DNA of 64,000 nt from an uncultured Paracoccaceae bacterium (GTDB lineage Bacteria; Pseudomonadota; Alphaproteobacteria; Rhodobacterales; Rhodobacteraceae). Position numbers and translations under genes: made by a program. The DNA is taken from contig CANMQO010000007.1 of assembly GCA_947500055.1 (NCBI GenBank), positions 237,079 to 301,078 of the forward strand. Reading direction: 5' to 3'. The notes beneath the pieces were generated by a model. That model saw nothing but the letters and a program-made list of their open reading frames with translations. It had not been told where the DNA came from and ran no database searches. Shown here in pieces: positions 6,392 through 16,093 of this stretch; position 1 is the first letter of the stretch; each line of letters opens with the position of its first letter.

Positions 6392-8796
6392 CCGCGTAGC
6401 ACGGTGCCATCCGGATCAAATAATGGTGTCATGATCCGTTTGGCAGGGCGTAGCTGGCCCATGATTTCAATCTCGACTTCCAGATCATCGCTTGCCGCAT
6501 TGCGTGGGATCAACGCCATCGCAACTGATTTACCGGCATGGTGCGAGTAGCCGCCGGAGGTGCAGAAACCCTGCACCTTACCGTCAATAAACACAGGTTC
6601 GTAGGCCACGACATCGGCGTCATCTGCATCTACCTCGAACGTCACCAATGTGCGGGCCGGGGGATTGGCCCGCTCGGCCTCAGCCGCCGCGCGCCCGATG
6701 AAGTCAGTGTTTTTGCTGAAGCTGATAAATCGATCCATGCCGGTTTCGGCAGCTGTGTAATCAGGTGAGAATTCAGAGAGCCAGGAGCCGAAAAACCGAT
6801 CCAGCCGCAGAGACATCATCGCCCGCATCCCAAAGGGGGCGATCCCCAGCGGTCGTCCGGCTTGCCAGAGCGTCCACCAAAGCTGCCGCTGATCCATCGG
6901 ATCGCAGTAAATCTCATACCCCAGATCGCCGGTATAGCTGACCCGCTGTACGATGCAGGCGACCTGTCCGATCGTTACCCGGCGCACATCAAGAAAGCAG
7001 ATGTCGTCGATATTGTCGCGCGTGCATGCCCGCAGCAGATCGCGCGATTTCGGTCCGGCAATCTGAAAGCCGGTGCGCTTGTCGGAGATATTGTCGACCA
7101 GGCAATCTCGCCCCGGGTTTTGCAGGAACCAACGGTGATGCACCTCTTGCGCGCCGTAGCTGGCGGTGAGTTGGAATTCGGTGTCAGAGAGGCAAGAAAC
7201 GGTAAAATCGCCCATCAGCCGCCCCTTGGGTGATAGCATCGGTGTCAGTGACATGCGGCCCGGTGCCGGGATACGGCCTGCCATGATCCGGTCAAGCCAA
7301 GCACGCGCGCCGGTGCCGGTAACGCTGAACTTCCCGAAATTCTGTACCTCGTTGATACCAACGCCGCTACGCACGGCCTTGACCTCTCGCGCTGTGGCAT
7401 CCCATGCGTCAGAGCGGCGGAAAGTCGGGGTTTCATAAGCCGGATCAGTGTCATGGGCGAAGTAGTTCACAACCTCCAACCCGAACTGGTGTCCCCAAAC
7501 GGCGCCAAGGTCGCTGAAGATATCGTACATCGGCGTGGTCCGGTGCGGCCTTGCCGCTGGCAACTCTTCGTTCGGGTAGCTGACGGAAAAACGGTTCTGA
7601 TAATTTTCGATCACCTTGGGGCGCGTGTAGCCCGGGGTGATCCATTTGCCGTAGCGGGCGACGTCGAGTGCTGTGACATCGCGTTCGCATTCACCTTCGA
7701 TCATCCATTGCGCTAGCATCAGGCCAACCCCGCCGCCCTGGCTGAACCCGGCCATCACACCGCAGGCCGACCAGTAGTTCTGCACCCCAGGCACTGGCCC
7801 AACCAGCGGATTACCGTCGGGTGCAAAGGTGAAGGGGCCGTGGATCACCGATTTGACGCCTGCCGTGGCGAGGACGGGAAAGCGATTATAGGCAAACTCG
7901 ATGGAGGCTTCGACCTTGTCCAGATCATCAGGCAGCAGTTCATGCCCGAAATCCCATGGCGTGCCGTCCACCGCCCATGGTTTACAGGGTTTTTCGTAGA
8001 ACCCGATGCACAACCCGCGCCCTTCCTGCCGCAGATAGCTTTCGCCAGCCGGGTCCATCACATGGGGGTGTTCGCTGTCGCGGTTATAGATTTCCGGGAT
8101 GTCGTCGGTGACAATGTATTGGTGTTCCATCGGGTGAAGCGGTGTATAGATGCCTGCCATGGCGCCCACCTCCCGCGCCCAAAGCCCGCCAGCATTGACG
8201 ACGTGTTCGGCGTGGATCGTCCCCTTTTCGGTGACCACATCCCATGTGCCATCCGCGCGCTGATTGGTTTCAACCACCTTGCAATGGGTTTCAATCGTGG
8301 CGCCCCCCATCCGCGCGGCTTTCGCATAGGCATGTGTGGTGCCGGATGGGTCAAGATGCCCATCAAGCGGGTCATAAAGCGCACCAACGATGCCGTCGAG
8401 ATTGGTGATGGGTGCGATTTTCGCGATTTCTTCAGGCCCAACGATTTCGGTTTCCAGCCCCATATACCGGTGCTTGGCCCGTTCAGCGACCAGCATATCG
8501 AACCGATCCTGATTGTCGGCGAGTGTCACGCCACCAACATGGTGCAGGCCACAAGACATGCCGGTGATTTCTTCTAACTCTTTATAAAGTTTGATTGTAT
8601 AGCCCTGCAGCGCAGCCATGTTGGTGTCGCCGTTGAGCGTGTGAAATCCACCCGCCGCGTGCCACGTGGACCCTGATGTCAGCTCTGACCGTTCGATCAG
8701 CATCACATCGGACCAGCCGAGTTTGGTCAGATGATAAAGGACCGAACATCCAACAACGCCGCCGCCGATTACGGCGACACGAGTGGTGGTTTTCAT
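6388..8796 (-). CDS. Dimethylglycine/sarcosine dehydrogenase, FAD plus GcvT domains
   Basis: An 802-aa fused oxidoreductase that oxidatively demethylates dimethylglycine (or sarcosine) and passes the C1 unit to tetrahydrofolate. Residues 7-23 form the FAD-binding GGGVVGCSVLYHL loop. STWHAAGG carries His46, the site of covalent FAD linkage in the family. A DAO domain fills about 1-370, an FAO-M linker about 370-425, GcvT about 430-690, and a GcvT C-terminal barrel about 710-800. In Roseobacters such enzymes serve choline, betaine and methylamine breakdown. GGAG lies seven bases before the ATG. A cluster of TGTCGC half-sites lies upstream. Sarcosine versus dimethylglycine specificity is not settled by sequence. 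Confidence 0.9.
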   Translation of the reverse strand: MKTTTRVAVIGGGVVGCSVLYHLTKLGWSDVMLIERSELTSGSTWHAAGGFHTLNGDTNMAALQGYTIKLYKELEEITGMSCGLHHVGGVTLADNQDRFDMLVAERAKHRYMGLETEIVGPEEIAKIAPITNLDGIVGALYDPLDGHLDPSGTTHAYAKAARMGGATIETHCKVVETNQRADGTWDVVTEKGTIHAEHVVNAGGLWAREVGAMAGIYTPLHPMEHQYIVTDDIPEIYNRDSEHPHVMDPAGESYLRQEGRGLCIGFYEKPCKPWAVDGTPWDFGHELLPDDLDKVEASIEFAYNRFPVLATAGVKSVIHGPFTFAPDGNPLVGPVPGVQNYWSACGVMAGFSQGGGVGLMLAQWMIEGECERDVTALDVARYGKWITPGYTRPKVIENYQNRFSVSYPNEELPAARPHRTTPMYDIFSDLGAVWGHQFGLEVVNYFAHDTDPAYETPTFRRSDAWDATAREVKAVRSGVGINEVQNFGKFSVTGTGARAWLDRIMAGRIPAPGRMSLTPMLSPKGRLMGDFTVSCLSDTEFQLTASYGAQEVHHRWFLQNPGRDCLVDNISDKRTGFQIAGPKSRDLLRACTRDNIDDICFLDVRRVTIGQVACIVQRVSYTGDLGYEIYCDPMDQRQLWWTLWQAGRPLGIAPFGMRAMMSLRLDRFFGSWLSEFSPDYTAAETGMDRFISFSKNTDFIGRAAAEAERANPPARTLVTFEVDADDADVVAYEPVFIDGKVQGFCTSGGYSHHAGKSVAMALIPRNAASDDLEVEIEIMGQLRPAKRIMTPLFDPDGTVLRG

Positions 8797-8857
8797 GGGC
8801 GCACTCCATTCCTGCTTTGTCTATAACATGCAGTGCGCCGATGCGGTTGCCTTGGCT

Positions 8858-8878
8858 TGTCGCGACAGATCGTGTCGC
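8858..8878. promoter_or_regulatory. Three TGTCGC half-sites upstream of the dimethylglycine dehydrogenase gene
   Basis: TGTCGCGACA is a perfect 10-base palindrome, and its GCGACA half forms a second inverted repeat with TGTCGC five bases on. The three half-sites lie 62-82 bases upstream of the dehydrogenase start, where an operator or activator site would be expected. It is not a terminator for the SYLF gene because the T-run lies on the wrong side. Confidence 0.4.
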
Positions 8879-8893
8879 AAAAAGCCAATGCGC

Positions 8894-9451
8894 TTAGGGA
8901 ATGATCCGCGTGTATTTGATGCCCTCAAGGCTGGCCCCGATGCGCAGACCGGTCTGGGCAAAGTTCACCGCGATGACAGGTGCCAGCGATGTTGTCGTTT
9001 CCGCCCGCAGGCTGTCGCCCTGATCGCTGACGGCATATTCCAGATCCGCACCTGCGGCCCAGCCGGGGCCACGGCGGAATTCCAAAAGCGCCTCTTCAGT
9101 CATGAAGAACAGGACCGAGCTGAACTGCTGTGCCCCGATTTGCAGACCCGCGCTGCCTAATGTGGCGGAGTAATAATCAACGGTTGAGGGTCCAATCCGC
9201 AATGCGCCACGCCCAAAACCACCGCCAAAGCCAAGGCCTGCCTCGGTGATCAATGGCATGACCAACATACCCGCCGCCCGGTCGCTGAGACCACGCGTGC
9301 CAGGGTAGGTATTATACATAAAATTCAACGTGCTATCGACACGCGCATCAATCGTTGCGGCCCCAGCGCCGCCAATGCCGTTGCCGCAGGCTGCCAATGT
9401 CGTGGATGCCAATGCACCAAGCGCGAAGCTGCGCCGAGAGAAACTGCTCAT
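8894..9451 (-). CDS. SYLF-domain (YSC84-related) lipoprotein
   Basis: A 185-aa lipid-binding SYLF protein. The N-terminus has a twin-Arg-like stretch (SRRSFALGAL) and a lipobox TLAAC with Cys22, so it is probably a lipoprotein of the cell envelope, possibly Tat-exported. The domain follows: TRGLSDRAAGMLVMP, the Gly-rich GLGFGGGFGRGAL, and GAQQFSSVLFFMTEEALLEF, all standard for the family. Function in bacteria is poorly defined; phospholipid binding is known for eukaryotic relatives. It is a lone gene between hemB and the dehydrogenase operon, with space for its own promoter. Confidence 0.86.
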   Translation of the reverse strand: MSSFSRRSFALGALASTTLAACGNGIGGAGAATIDARVDSTLNFMYNTYPGTRGLSDRAAGMLVMPLITEAGLGFGGGFGRGALRIGPSTVDYYSATLGSAGLQIGAQQFSSVLFFMTEEALLEFRRGPGWAAGADLEYAVSDQGDSLRAETTTSLAPVIAVNFAQTGLRIGASLEGIKYTRIIP

Positions 9452-9580
9452 GATTTTTCCGCCTTATCTGCCTGTGTAAGGGCGTTTGTCGCCCTCTTTG
9501 TATAAGACCAATATAGGCAAATGCTGCCGCAGTGTCACGCGGTTTGGGGGCGTGCGGCCCGACTGTTCGACCACGCCATT

Positions 9581-10582
9581 TTAACGACTGTTCAGTAATC
9601 TGGCCGCGGCAGGGGCGAAATAGGTCAGGATGCCGTCGCAGCCCGCCCGTTTGAAGCCAAGAAGGCTTTCCATCATTACCTTTTCCCCATCGAGCCAGCC
9701 ATTTTGCGCGGCTGCCTGCAGCATCGCGTATTCGCCGCTTACCTGATAAGCGTAGGTTGGCACGCCGAATGTGTCTTTGACCCGCCGACAGATATCCAGA
9801 TAAGGCATGCCGGGTTTGACCATGATCATGTCGGCCCCTTCGTTCAGATCGCGTTCGACCAGCCGCATCGCCTCGTCCGAATTTCCCGGGTCCATTTGAT
9901 AGGTGTTCTTGTCGCCGATCAGCGCCGCTGACGCCCCGACCGCATCGCGGAATGGTCCGTAGAAGGCCGAGGCGTATTTGGCGGTGTAGCTGAGGATCGC
10001 CACATTCTGGTGCCCTTCGGATTCCAACGCGGCCCTGATCGCGCCGATCCGCCCGTCCATCATGTCGGAGGGCCCGAGGATATCTGCCCCTGCCTCTGCC
10101 TGCGCGAGGCCCATTTTCACCAATGCCGCGACCGTGCGGTCATTGACGATCTCGCCATTTTCGACAAAGCCGTCATGACCGTTGATGTTGTAGGGATCGA
10201 GGGCAATATCCGTCATCACGGCGATTTCCGGGGCCGCATCCTTGATCGCGCGGATCGCCTGATTGGTCAGGTTATCGGGATCCCAGGCCATGGCACAATC
10301 CTCGGTCCGGGATTCCATCCCTGTGTAGGGAAAGATGCAGATCGCCGGGATGCCAAGGCTTTCCGCCTCTTTCGCGGCCAATGCGATGCGGTCAACGGTT
10401 TTGCGCGTGACGCCGGGCATCGAGGCTACAGGCGTTTCGTCATCTTTCCCATCCATCACAAAAACCGGCCAGATCAGATCATCCACATGCAGCGTATGCT
10501 GTCGCGCCAAGGCGCGCATGGCCGGTGATTTACGCATCCGGCGCAGCCGTGCGGCAGGGAAGGGGGCAACGGTCGGTTTCAT
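9581..10582 (-). CDS. hemB: Porphobilinogen synthase (delta-aminolevulinic acid dehydratase)
   Basis: Condenses two 5-aminolevulinate molecules to porphobilinogen in the heme and bacteriochlorophyll pathway; cytosolic homo-octamer. The 333-aa length is normal. The two active-site lysines are visible: Lys202 in LSYTAKYASAFYGPF and Lys256 (Schiff base) in MIMVKPGMPYLDI. The usual zinc cysteines are absent: the region reads TDIALDPYNINGHDG instead of the DxCLC type, so this is a magnesium/potassium-type enzyme. The ATG was chosen over one 24 codons upstream because AAAGGTGA precedes it and the family starts here. It is a single gene, divergent from the DUF599 gene. Confidence 0.96.
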   Translation of the reverse strand: MKPTVAPFPAARLRRMRKSPAMRALARQHTLHVDDLIWPVFVMDGKDDETPVASMPGVTRKTVDRIALAAKEAESLGIPAICIFPYTGMESRTEDCAMAWDPDNLTNQAIRAIKDAAPEIAVMTDIALDPYNINGHDGFVENGEIVNDRTVAALVKMGLAQAEAGADILGPSDMMDGRIGAIRAALESEGHQNVAILSYTAKYASAFYGPFRDAVGASAALIGDKNTYQMDPGNSDEAMRLVERDLNEGADMIMVKPGMPYLDICRRVKDTFGVPTYAYQVSGEYAMLQAAAQNGWLDGEKVMMESLLGFKRAGCDGILTYFAPAAARLLNSR

Positions 10583-10702
10583 CGGTTCACCTTTTGCATT
10601 TACCAAATCTTGGTTGCATGGATTTTGACCTATCACAAGTCTGGGCATTCCCATTGCGGCCCGCTAGTGTCCCCCAAAACCAAGGCCACGGGTGGGACCG
10701 CA

Positions 10703-11227
10703 GTGAATTGGAATGACGCGATTTTTCAGGTGATAAGCCTGCATACGTTTTCAAACGTATGGTATTGGCTGGCCGTTGCTGTGACCTGGTCCATGGTGTG
10801 CCATTGGATCCTTGGTGTGCCGTTTGACATGATCTATCGCGCCCGACGTGAAAACGAGGATGCCGCCGCTGATCTTGAGGCGATGGTGGCCATTAATGTC
10901 CGCCGTTTGACCACGATCACGGATATTGCCGGATTATGGATCATGGGATTCATCGCATTTAGCCTGAGCGCCTTGATGATGGCCGGGTTCTATTATGGGT
11001 TTGAGTTGGCCCAGGGTCTTTTCTGTCTTGGTCTGCCGTTGACGGTGACAGGTCTCATCTCTCTGGCCCAAAGTCGGGCATTTGCGGCAAATCAGCCGAC
11101 CGGTCCGGCATTGCTCGCGGCGCTGATGCGTTTGCGCCTGGTCTTTCAACTCATCGCGATGATTTCGATTTTCATGACGGCCATGTATGGCATGTATCGT
11201 AATCTTTCCCTGCCGCTTGGCTTTTGA
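10703..11227 (+). CDS. DUF599-family inner-membrane protein
   Basis: A protein of about 174 aa with four to five membrane spans (VWYWLAVAVTWSMVCHWILG; IAGLWIMGFIAFSLSALMMA; GLFCLGLPLTVTGLISLA; FQLIAMISIFMTAMYGMY). The RRENEDAAADLEAMVAINVRR segment between spans 1 and 2 is typical of DUF599; no activity is known. The frame is open from 10610, but that would run through the hemB promoter; the GTG with GGTGGGA before it gives the usual N-terminus (NWNDAIFQVISLHTFSNVWY). It lies 39 bases before mfd and may share its transcript. Confidence 0.75.
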   Translation: MNWNDAIFQVISLHTFSNVWYWLAVAVTWSMVCHWILGVPFDMIYRARRENEDAAADLEAMVAINVRRLTTITDIAGLWIMGFIAFSLSALMMAGFYYGFELAQGLFCLGLPLTVTGLISLAQSRAFAANQPTGPALLAALMRLRLVFQLIAMISIFMTAMYGMYRNLSLPLGF

Positions 11228-11266
11228 CTGGTTGACACACCGAAACTTCGCGGTAGGTCGTGATCC

Positions 11267-14200
11267 ATGTCCCAATCTGCACATATCACTGTCAGCGGCG
11301 CCCCGGAGGGGTTTGATGCCCAGCTAATCCTTGCTGAGCTTGCTAAGGGTGTCCCGGTTTTGCATGTCGCCCGCGATGACAAGCGACTGGCCGCAATGCA
11401 GGCGGCACTGCGGTTTTTCGCCCCCCAGGTTCCGGTGTTTGTGTTTCCCGCCTGGGACTGTTTACCCTATGATCGCGTATCCCCAAATGCGGATGTTTCG
11501 GCGCAGCGCATGGCCACATTGGCCGCCCTTGTGCATGGCATGCCTGCACAGTTTATCCTGCTGACTACCTTATCCGCCGCGACGCAGCGGGTACCTGCCC
11601 GGACGCTGCTGCGCGAGGCGGCGTTCAAGGCAACCGTTGGTAACCGCATTGATGAAGATGCCTTGCGCGGGTTTCTGGTGCGCATGGGCTTTACCCAAAG
11701 CCCCACAGTGATGGAGCCGGGGGATTATGCTGTTCGCGGTGGCATCATTGATATCTATCCGCCGGGTCAATCGGGGCCGGTGCGTCTGGATCTGTTTGGC
11801 GACGTCCTTGATGGTGCGCGTCGGTTCGATCCGGCCACCCAACGGACCACCGAGAAGCTGACGGAAGTCGAGTTGGCACCTGTGTCCGAGGTTATTCTTG
11901 ACGAGGTGGCGATCACCCGGTTTCGCCAAAACTACCGGATCGAGTTTGGCGCCGCAGGCACCGACGATCCGCTTTATGAAGCGGTTTCTGCTGGCCGGAA
12001 ACATGCTGGCGTTGAGCATTGGTTGGGGTTCTTTCAGGACGATCTGGAAACTCTGTTCGACTATCTTCCCAAGGCTACGGTGACACTGGATGATCAGGTT
12101 GGCCCGTCCCGGCTGGCGCGATGGGAGGCGATTGCCGATCAACATGGCACCCGAATGCACGCCCTGGGCCAGAAAGGCCGGATGGATACGGTATATAAAC
12201 CGGCACCGCCCGCTTTGTTGTATCTGGATGATGCGGCATGGGACGAGGCGGTTGCAAATCGCCGGGTGATGCAATTTTCACCGCTCAAACAGGCAACGGG
12301 GCCTGGTGTGATTGATGCAGGCGGCCGCATGGGGCGCGACTTTGCGCCGGAACGCCAACAGGAACAAATAAGCCTTTTCAAAAGCTTGGCCGATCATGTG
12401 AAAGTAAAACTGGCCGATGGTCCCGTGATTGTTGCATCCTACTCCGAAGGCGCTCGCGAACGGCTTGAGGGGCTGATCGAGGATGAAGGTATTGCCGAAA
12501 CCGTGTTGGTTTCGGATTTTTCCCGTGTCGGCAAGCGCGGCGTCTATCTGACGGTATGGCCGTTGGATCACGGGTTTGAGGCCCCGGGCCTGACCGTGAT
12601 TTCCGAACAGGATGTGCTGGGTGACAGGCTGATCCGTCAGACCAAACGAAAGCGCCGGGCGGAGAATTTCCTGAGCGAGGCCAACAGCCTCGCCCCCGGT
12701 GATCTGGTGGTCCATGTGGATCATGGTGTTGGCCGGTTCAAGGGGATGGAGGTTGTCACGGCGCTGGGGGCCGCGCATGAATGCCTGTTGCTGGAATATG
12801 CCGAGGATTCAAAGCTTTACTTGCCCGTCGAGAATATCGAGCTGTTGTCGAAATACGGCCATGATACCGGATTGCTGGATCGTTTGGGCGGCGGTGCATG
12901 GCAGGCCAAGAAGGCCAAGCTGAAGGAACGGATCCGCCAGATTGCAGAGCGGTTAATCAGAGTCGCAGCAGAGCGCGAGCTGCGAACGGCACCCGCGCTC
13001 GACCCGCCGGACGGTTTGTGGGACCAGTTCCTGGCGCGCTTCCCTTATGTGGAAACCGATGACCAACTTGCCGCGATTGAGGATGTGCTGGGGGATATTG
13101 CCGCCGGCAAGCCGATGGACCGTCTGATTTGCGGTGATGTTGGTTTTGGGAAGACCGAGGTGGCCATTCGTGCCGCCTTTGTTGCGGCCCTGTCGGGGGT
13201 GCAGGTTGCGATTATCGCGCCGACGACCCTGCTAGCCCGACAGCATTACCAGAACTTTGCGGAACGGTTCCGGGGCTTTCCGGTCAATGTGGCACCCTTG
13301 TCGCGCTTTGTCAGTGCCGGTGATGCGGCGAGAACGCGCGATGGGATCACCAAGGGCACGGTGGATATCGTCGTTGGCACCCACGCATTGCTGGCCAAGG
13401 GGATTCGTTTCAAGAACCTTGGCTTGCTTGTCATTGATGAAGAACAGAAATTTGGTGTGCAGCATAAGGAACGGTTGAAGCAATTGCGCACCGATGTGCA
13501 TGTGCTGACCCTGACGGCGACGCCGATCCCACGCACGCTGCAACTGTCGCTCTCGGGTGTGCGTGATCTGTCGATAATTGGCACACCACCGATCGATCGG
13601 CTGGCAATCCGCACCTATGTCAGTGAATTCGATACAATCACCATCCGAGAGGCGCTGCTTCGTGAACATTATCGCGGTGGGCAATCTTTCCTTGTGGTCC
13701 CGCGGATCAGTGACATGGCCGAGATGGAGGCATTCCTGCGCGAACAGGTGCCCGAGGTGACCTATATTTCCGCTACCGGGCAGATGGCCGCCGGTGAGTT
13801 GGATGACCGGATGAACGCGTTTTACGATGGCAAATACGATGTGCTGCTGGCGACGACAATTGTGGAAAGCGGGTTGGATATCCCCACCGCAAATACGATG
13901 ATCGTTTGGCGGGCTGACATGTTTGGGCTGAGCCAGCTTTATCAGATCCGGGGCAGGGTGGGCCGGTCAAAGACCCGCGCTTACGCCTATCTGACCACCA
14001 AACCACGCCAGAAACTGACGGATACCGCGCAAAAACGCCTGCGGGTGCTGGGGTCGATTGATACGCTGGGAGCCGGGTTCACGTTGGCGTCCCAGGATTT
14101 GGATATACGTGGGGCGGGCAACTTGCTCGGCGAAGAACAATCCGGCCAAATGCGCGAAGTGGGTTATGAGCTCTATCAGCAAATGCTGGAAGAACAGATT

Positions 14201-14734
14201 TCGGCGATCAAATCCGGTGCGGCAGAGGGGATTATAGATGACGGGCAGTGGGCGCCGCAGATCAATCTGGGTGTGCCGGTGTTGATCCCTGATGACTATG
14301 TGCCTGATCTGGATGTGCGTCTGGGCCTTTACCGCCGTTTGTCGGAACTGACGACAAAGGTGGAACTGGAAGGTTTCGCAGCGGAACTGATTGACCGTTT
14401 TGGCAAGTTGCCCAAAGAGGTGAACACTCTGCTGCTGGTGGTGCGTATCAAGGCAATGTGCAAACGCGCAGGCATCGCCAAGCTGGACGCAGGGCCCAAA
14501 GGTGCAACGATCCAGTTCCACAACGATAAATTCGCCTCACCTAGGGGCCTTGTCGAATTTATCGAGGCGCAGCGTGGAATGGCCAAAGTCAAGGATAACA
14601 AGATCGTCGTGCGCCGCGACTGGACCAAGGAACGCGACAAGATCCAGGGCGCATTCAACATTGCCCGTGATCTGGCGCAAAAGCTGGCGGAGGCCAAAAA
14701 GGCGGGGGCATCAACCGACATAAAATCGCCCTAA
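11267..14734 (+). CDS. mfd: Transcription-repair coupling factor Mfd
   Basis: An 1155-aa ATP-dependent translocase that removes RNA polymerase stalled at DNA damage and recruits UvrA. The UvrB-homology module lies at the N-terminus (PVFVFPAWDCLPYDRVSPN). The RNA polymerase interaction domain is at about 470-540 (GDLVVHVDHGVGRFKGMEVV). The helicase core has Walker A GDVGFGKTEVA near 622, DEEQ near 723 and TATPIPRTLQ. The QIRGRVGRS motif VI and the RRLSELT C-terminal TRCF domain follow. Length and domain order are complete. A terminator follows the stop. It was preferred as a start because the fold begins at once with SAHITVSGAPEG. Confidence 0.97.
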   Translation: MSQSAHITVSGAPEGFDAQLILAELAKGVPVLHVARDDKRLAAMQAALRFFAPQVPVFVFPAWDCLPYDRVSPNADVSAQRMATLAALVHGMPAQFILLTTLSAATQRVPARTLLREAAFKATVGNRIDEDALRGFLVRMGFTQSPTVMEPGDYAVRGGIIDIYPPGQSGPVRLDLFGDVLDGARRFDPATQRTTEKLTEVELAPVSEVILDEVAITRFRQNYRIEFGAAGTDDPLYEAVSAGRKHAGVEHWLGFFQDDLETLFDYLPKATVTLDDQVGPSRLARWEAIADQHGTRMHALGQKGRMDTVYKPAPPALLYLDDAAWDEAVANRRVMQFSPLKQATGPGVIDAGGRMGRDFAPERQQEQISLFKSLADHVKVKLADGPVIVASYSEGARERLEGLIEDEGIAETVLVSDFSRVGKRGVYLTVWPLDHGFEAPGLTVISEQDVLGDRLIRQTKRKRRAENFLSEANSLAPGDLVVHVDHGVGRFKGMEVVTALGAAHECLLLEYAEDSKLYLPVENIELLSKYGHDTGLLDRLGGGAWQAKKAKLKERIRQIAERLIRVAAERELRTAPALDPPDGLWDQFLARFPYVETDDQLAAIEDVLGDIAAGKPMDRLICGDVGFGKTEVAIRAAFVAALSGVQVAIIAPTTLLARQHYQNFAERFRGFPVNVAPLSRFVSAGDAARTRDGITKGTVDIVVGTHALLAKGIRFKNLGLLVIDEEQKFGVQHKERLKQLRTDVHVLTLTATPIPRTLQLSLSGVRDLSIIGTPPIDRLAIRTYVSEFDTITIREALLREHYRGGQSFLVVPRISDMAEMEAFLREQVPEVTYISATGQMAAGELDDRMNAFYDGKYDVLLATTIVESGLDIPTANTMIVWRADMFGLSQLYQIRGRVGRSKTRAYAYLTTKPRQKLTDTAQKRLRVLGSIDTLGAGFTLASQDLDIRGAGNLLGEEQSGQMREVGYELYQQMLEEQISAIKSGAAEGIIDDGQWAPQINLGVPVLIPDDYVPDLDVRLGLYRRLSELTTKVELEGFAAELIDRFGKLPKEVNTLLLVVRIKAMCKRAGIAKLDAGPKGATIQFHNDKFASPRGLVEFIEAQRGMAKVKDNKIVVRRDWTKERDKIQGAFNIARDLAQKLAEAKKAGASTDIKSP

Positions 14735-14747
14735 GGGCGCATTACAT

Positions 14748-14787
14748 GCTGACATCATGCAAAGGAAAATCGATGTCAGCTTGTTTT
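14748..14787 (+). terminator. Terminator after mfd
   Basis: GCTGACATC and GATGTCAGC form a perfect 9-bp stem around a 15-base loop, followed by TTGTTTT. It lies 14 bases beyond the mfd stop codon. Confidence 0.7.
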
Positions 14788-14842
14788 ACAGGTTGTAACG
14801 GTTTTCCGGTCAATTCGGTGATCCATCGCGAGGTAAATCAGT

Positions 14843-16093
14843 TTGAATAGCTTTGGCACTTTTTTGGGGGGAAAGCGCGGCGGGCGTCTAATCCTTCTTG
14901 CGGTTGTTCTGGTCGTTCTGGTGATCGCAGTGTGGCTCAATGGAACAGATTCACGCGCGGGGCAGATTATTCTTTGGTCCGGTTTGATCCTGGGCCTTTT
15001 GTCGGTCATTTTTCATTTTTTTATTAAGCTATTCGGTAGCCTGCGCATTATCACCGATGCATTGCCGGTGCGTGTTTGGGTGATGATAGGAATCCTGGTC
15101 CTCATCGCCGTTAGTCGCCCATATTTTGCTGGCGCCAGTCTCGATCTTACGGTTGAGCGTACCTTAACCTGGCTGTTTTGCCTGTTTTTGGGGCTCTTAC
15201 TTTTTCGCTTGTTTCAATCTACCCCGCCACGCGAGGTAGGGACCATTGCCCTTGGTGTCATGATGGGTCTTAGCGTCGCCTATGTGGCCGTCACCGCAGG
15301 CACCTATCTGACCCATGGTGGGCCTGCGGGCGATTTTTGTGAAACTCAGGTGCCGTATTTTCAGAACGTGCGGTATACGGGTTATTTTGTTGGACCTACG
15401 CTCGGATTGGCCATTTTTGCCACAACGAGCCGTGAATTGAGCTGGCTGACGCGCGGTATCTGCGCGTTGGTTGCTGTCATTCTTTGGGCATATCTGGAAT
15501 ACACTGGATCGCGCGGCGCTGTTTTCGCCCTGCTCGCGGCCCTGCTTGGTGTTGCCCTGTTCTTTGCCGGGGCAACAACAATCCGGCTTGTGATCGCTGG
15601 TATTGTAACCGGCGTTGCTGCCTTGTTGATCATGCAACTGGTGCCACCGGCGGAGTGTCATGTCTTTGGATTGTTCATGCGCACGGTAGAGTCATTTGAA
15701 ACCGGCCGGGTGACCACCGGACGCACGGATATCTGGGCGCTCGGTTGGGAGATGTTCTTGCAACGCCCCTTCTTTGGTCACGGCGAAATCCGTCTTTACC
15801 AGGTTTCAGATTTCCAGGTGACGCAGTTCCACAACGTCATTTTGCAGTCGCTTGTGACCTGGGGCGCTGTTGGCGGCGCAATTTTTCTGTCCTTGATTGC
15901 CGAGATCACTATTCGAATCATCGCGGCACAACCGCAGGGTGCTTGGCAGATGCGGGCGATCCTCTTTGGTCTTTTTGTGATACTTGGCTACAGCATGATC
16001 GATGCGACACTTTACTATGCCTTTCCACTGGTTCTTTCGGCCCTGCTCGTGTCGGCGGCTGCTGCCCTGATCAGGCCTCGCCCGGGCGCCTGA
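14843..16093 (+). CDS. O-antigen ligase/polymerase-like membrane protein
   Basis: A 416-aa polytopic protein with about twelve predicted spans. The large periplasmic loop before the late helices carries GRTDIWALGWEMFLQRPFFG, the Wzy_C signature of O-antigen ligases (WaaL) and polymerases (Wzy); these act on lipid-linked glycans at the outer face of the inner membrane. No glycosyltransferase cluster surrounds it, so polymerase, ligase and protein-glycosylation roles remain open. The start is a TTG with GAGGT eight bases upstream; no ATG fits. The 3' end overlaps the convergent MFS gene by 23 bases. UDP-glucuronate from the Ugd encoded at 35 kb could feed the same surface glycan, but that is inference. 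Confidence 0.8.
   Translation: MNSFGTFLGGKRGGRLILLAVVLVVLVIAVWLNGTDSRAGQIILWSGLILGLLSVIFHFFIKLFGSLRIITDALPVRVWVMIGILVLIAVSRPYFAGASLDLTVERTLTWLFCLFLGLLLFRLFQSTPPREVGTIALGVMMGLSVAYVAVTAGTYLTHGGPAGDFCETQVPYFQNVRYTGYFVGPTLGLAIFATTSRELSWLTRGICALVAVILWAYLEYTGSRGAVFALLAALLGVALFFAGATTIRLVIAGIVTGVAALLIMQLVPPAECHVFGLFMRTVESFETGRVTTGRTDIWALGWEMFLQRPFFGHGEIRLYQVSDFQVTQFHNVILQSLVTWGAVGGAIFLSLIAEITIRIIAAQPQGAWQMRAILFGLFVILGYSMIDATLYYAFPLVLSALLVSAAAALIRPRPGA

Noticed and set aside
7840..8577. Plus-strand frame opposite the dimethylglycine dehydrogenase gene
   Set aside because: Antisense shadow of a high-GC gene with no motif or ribosome site.
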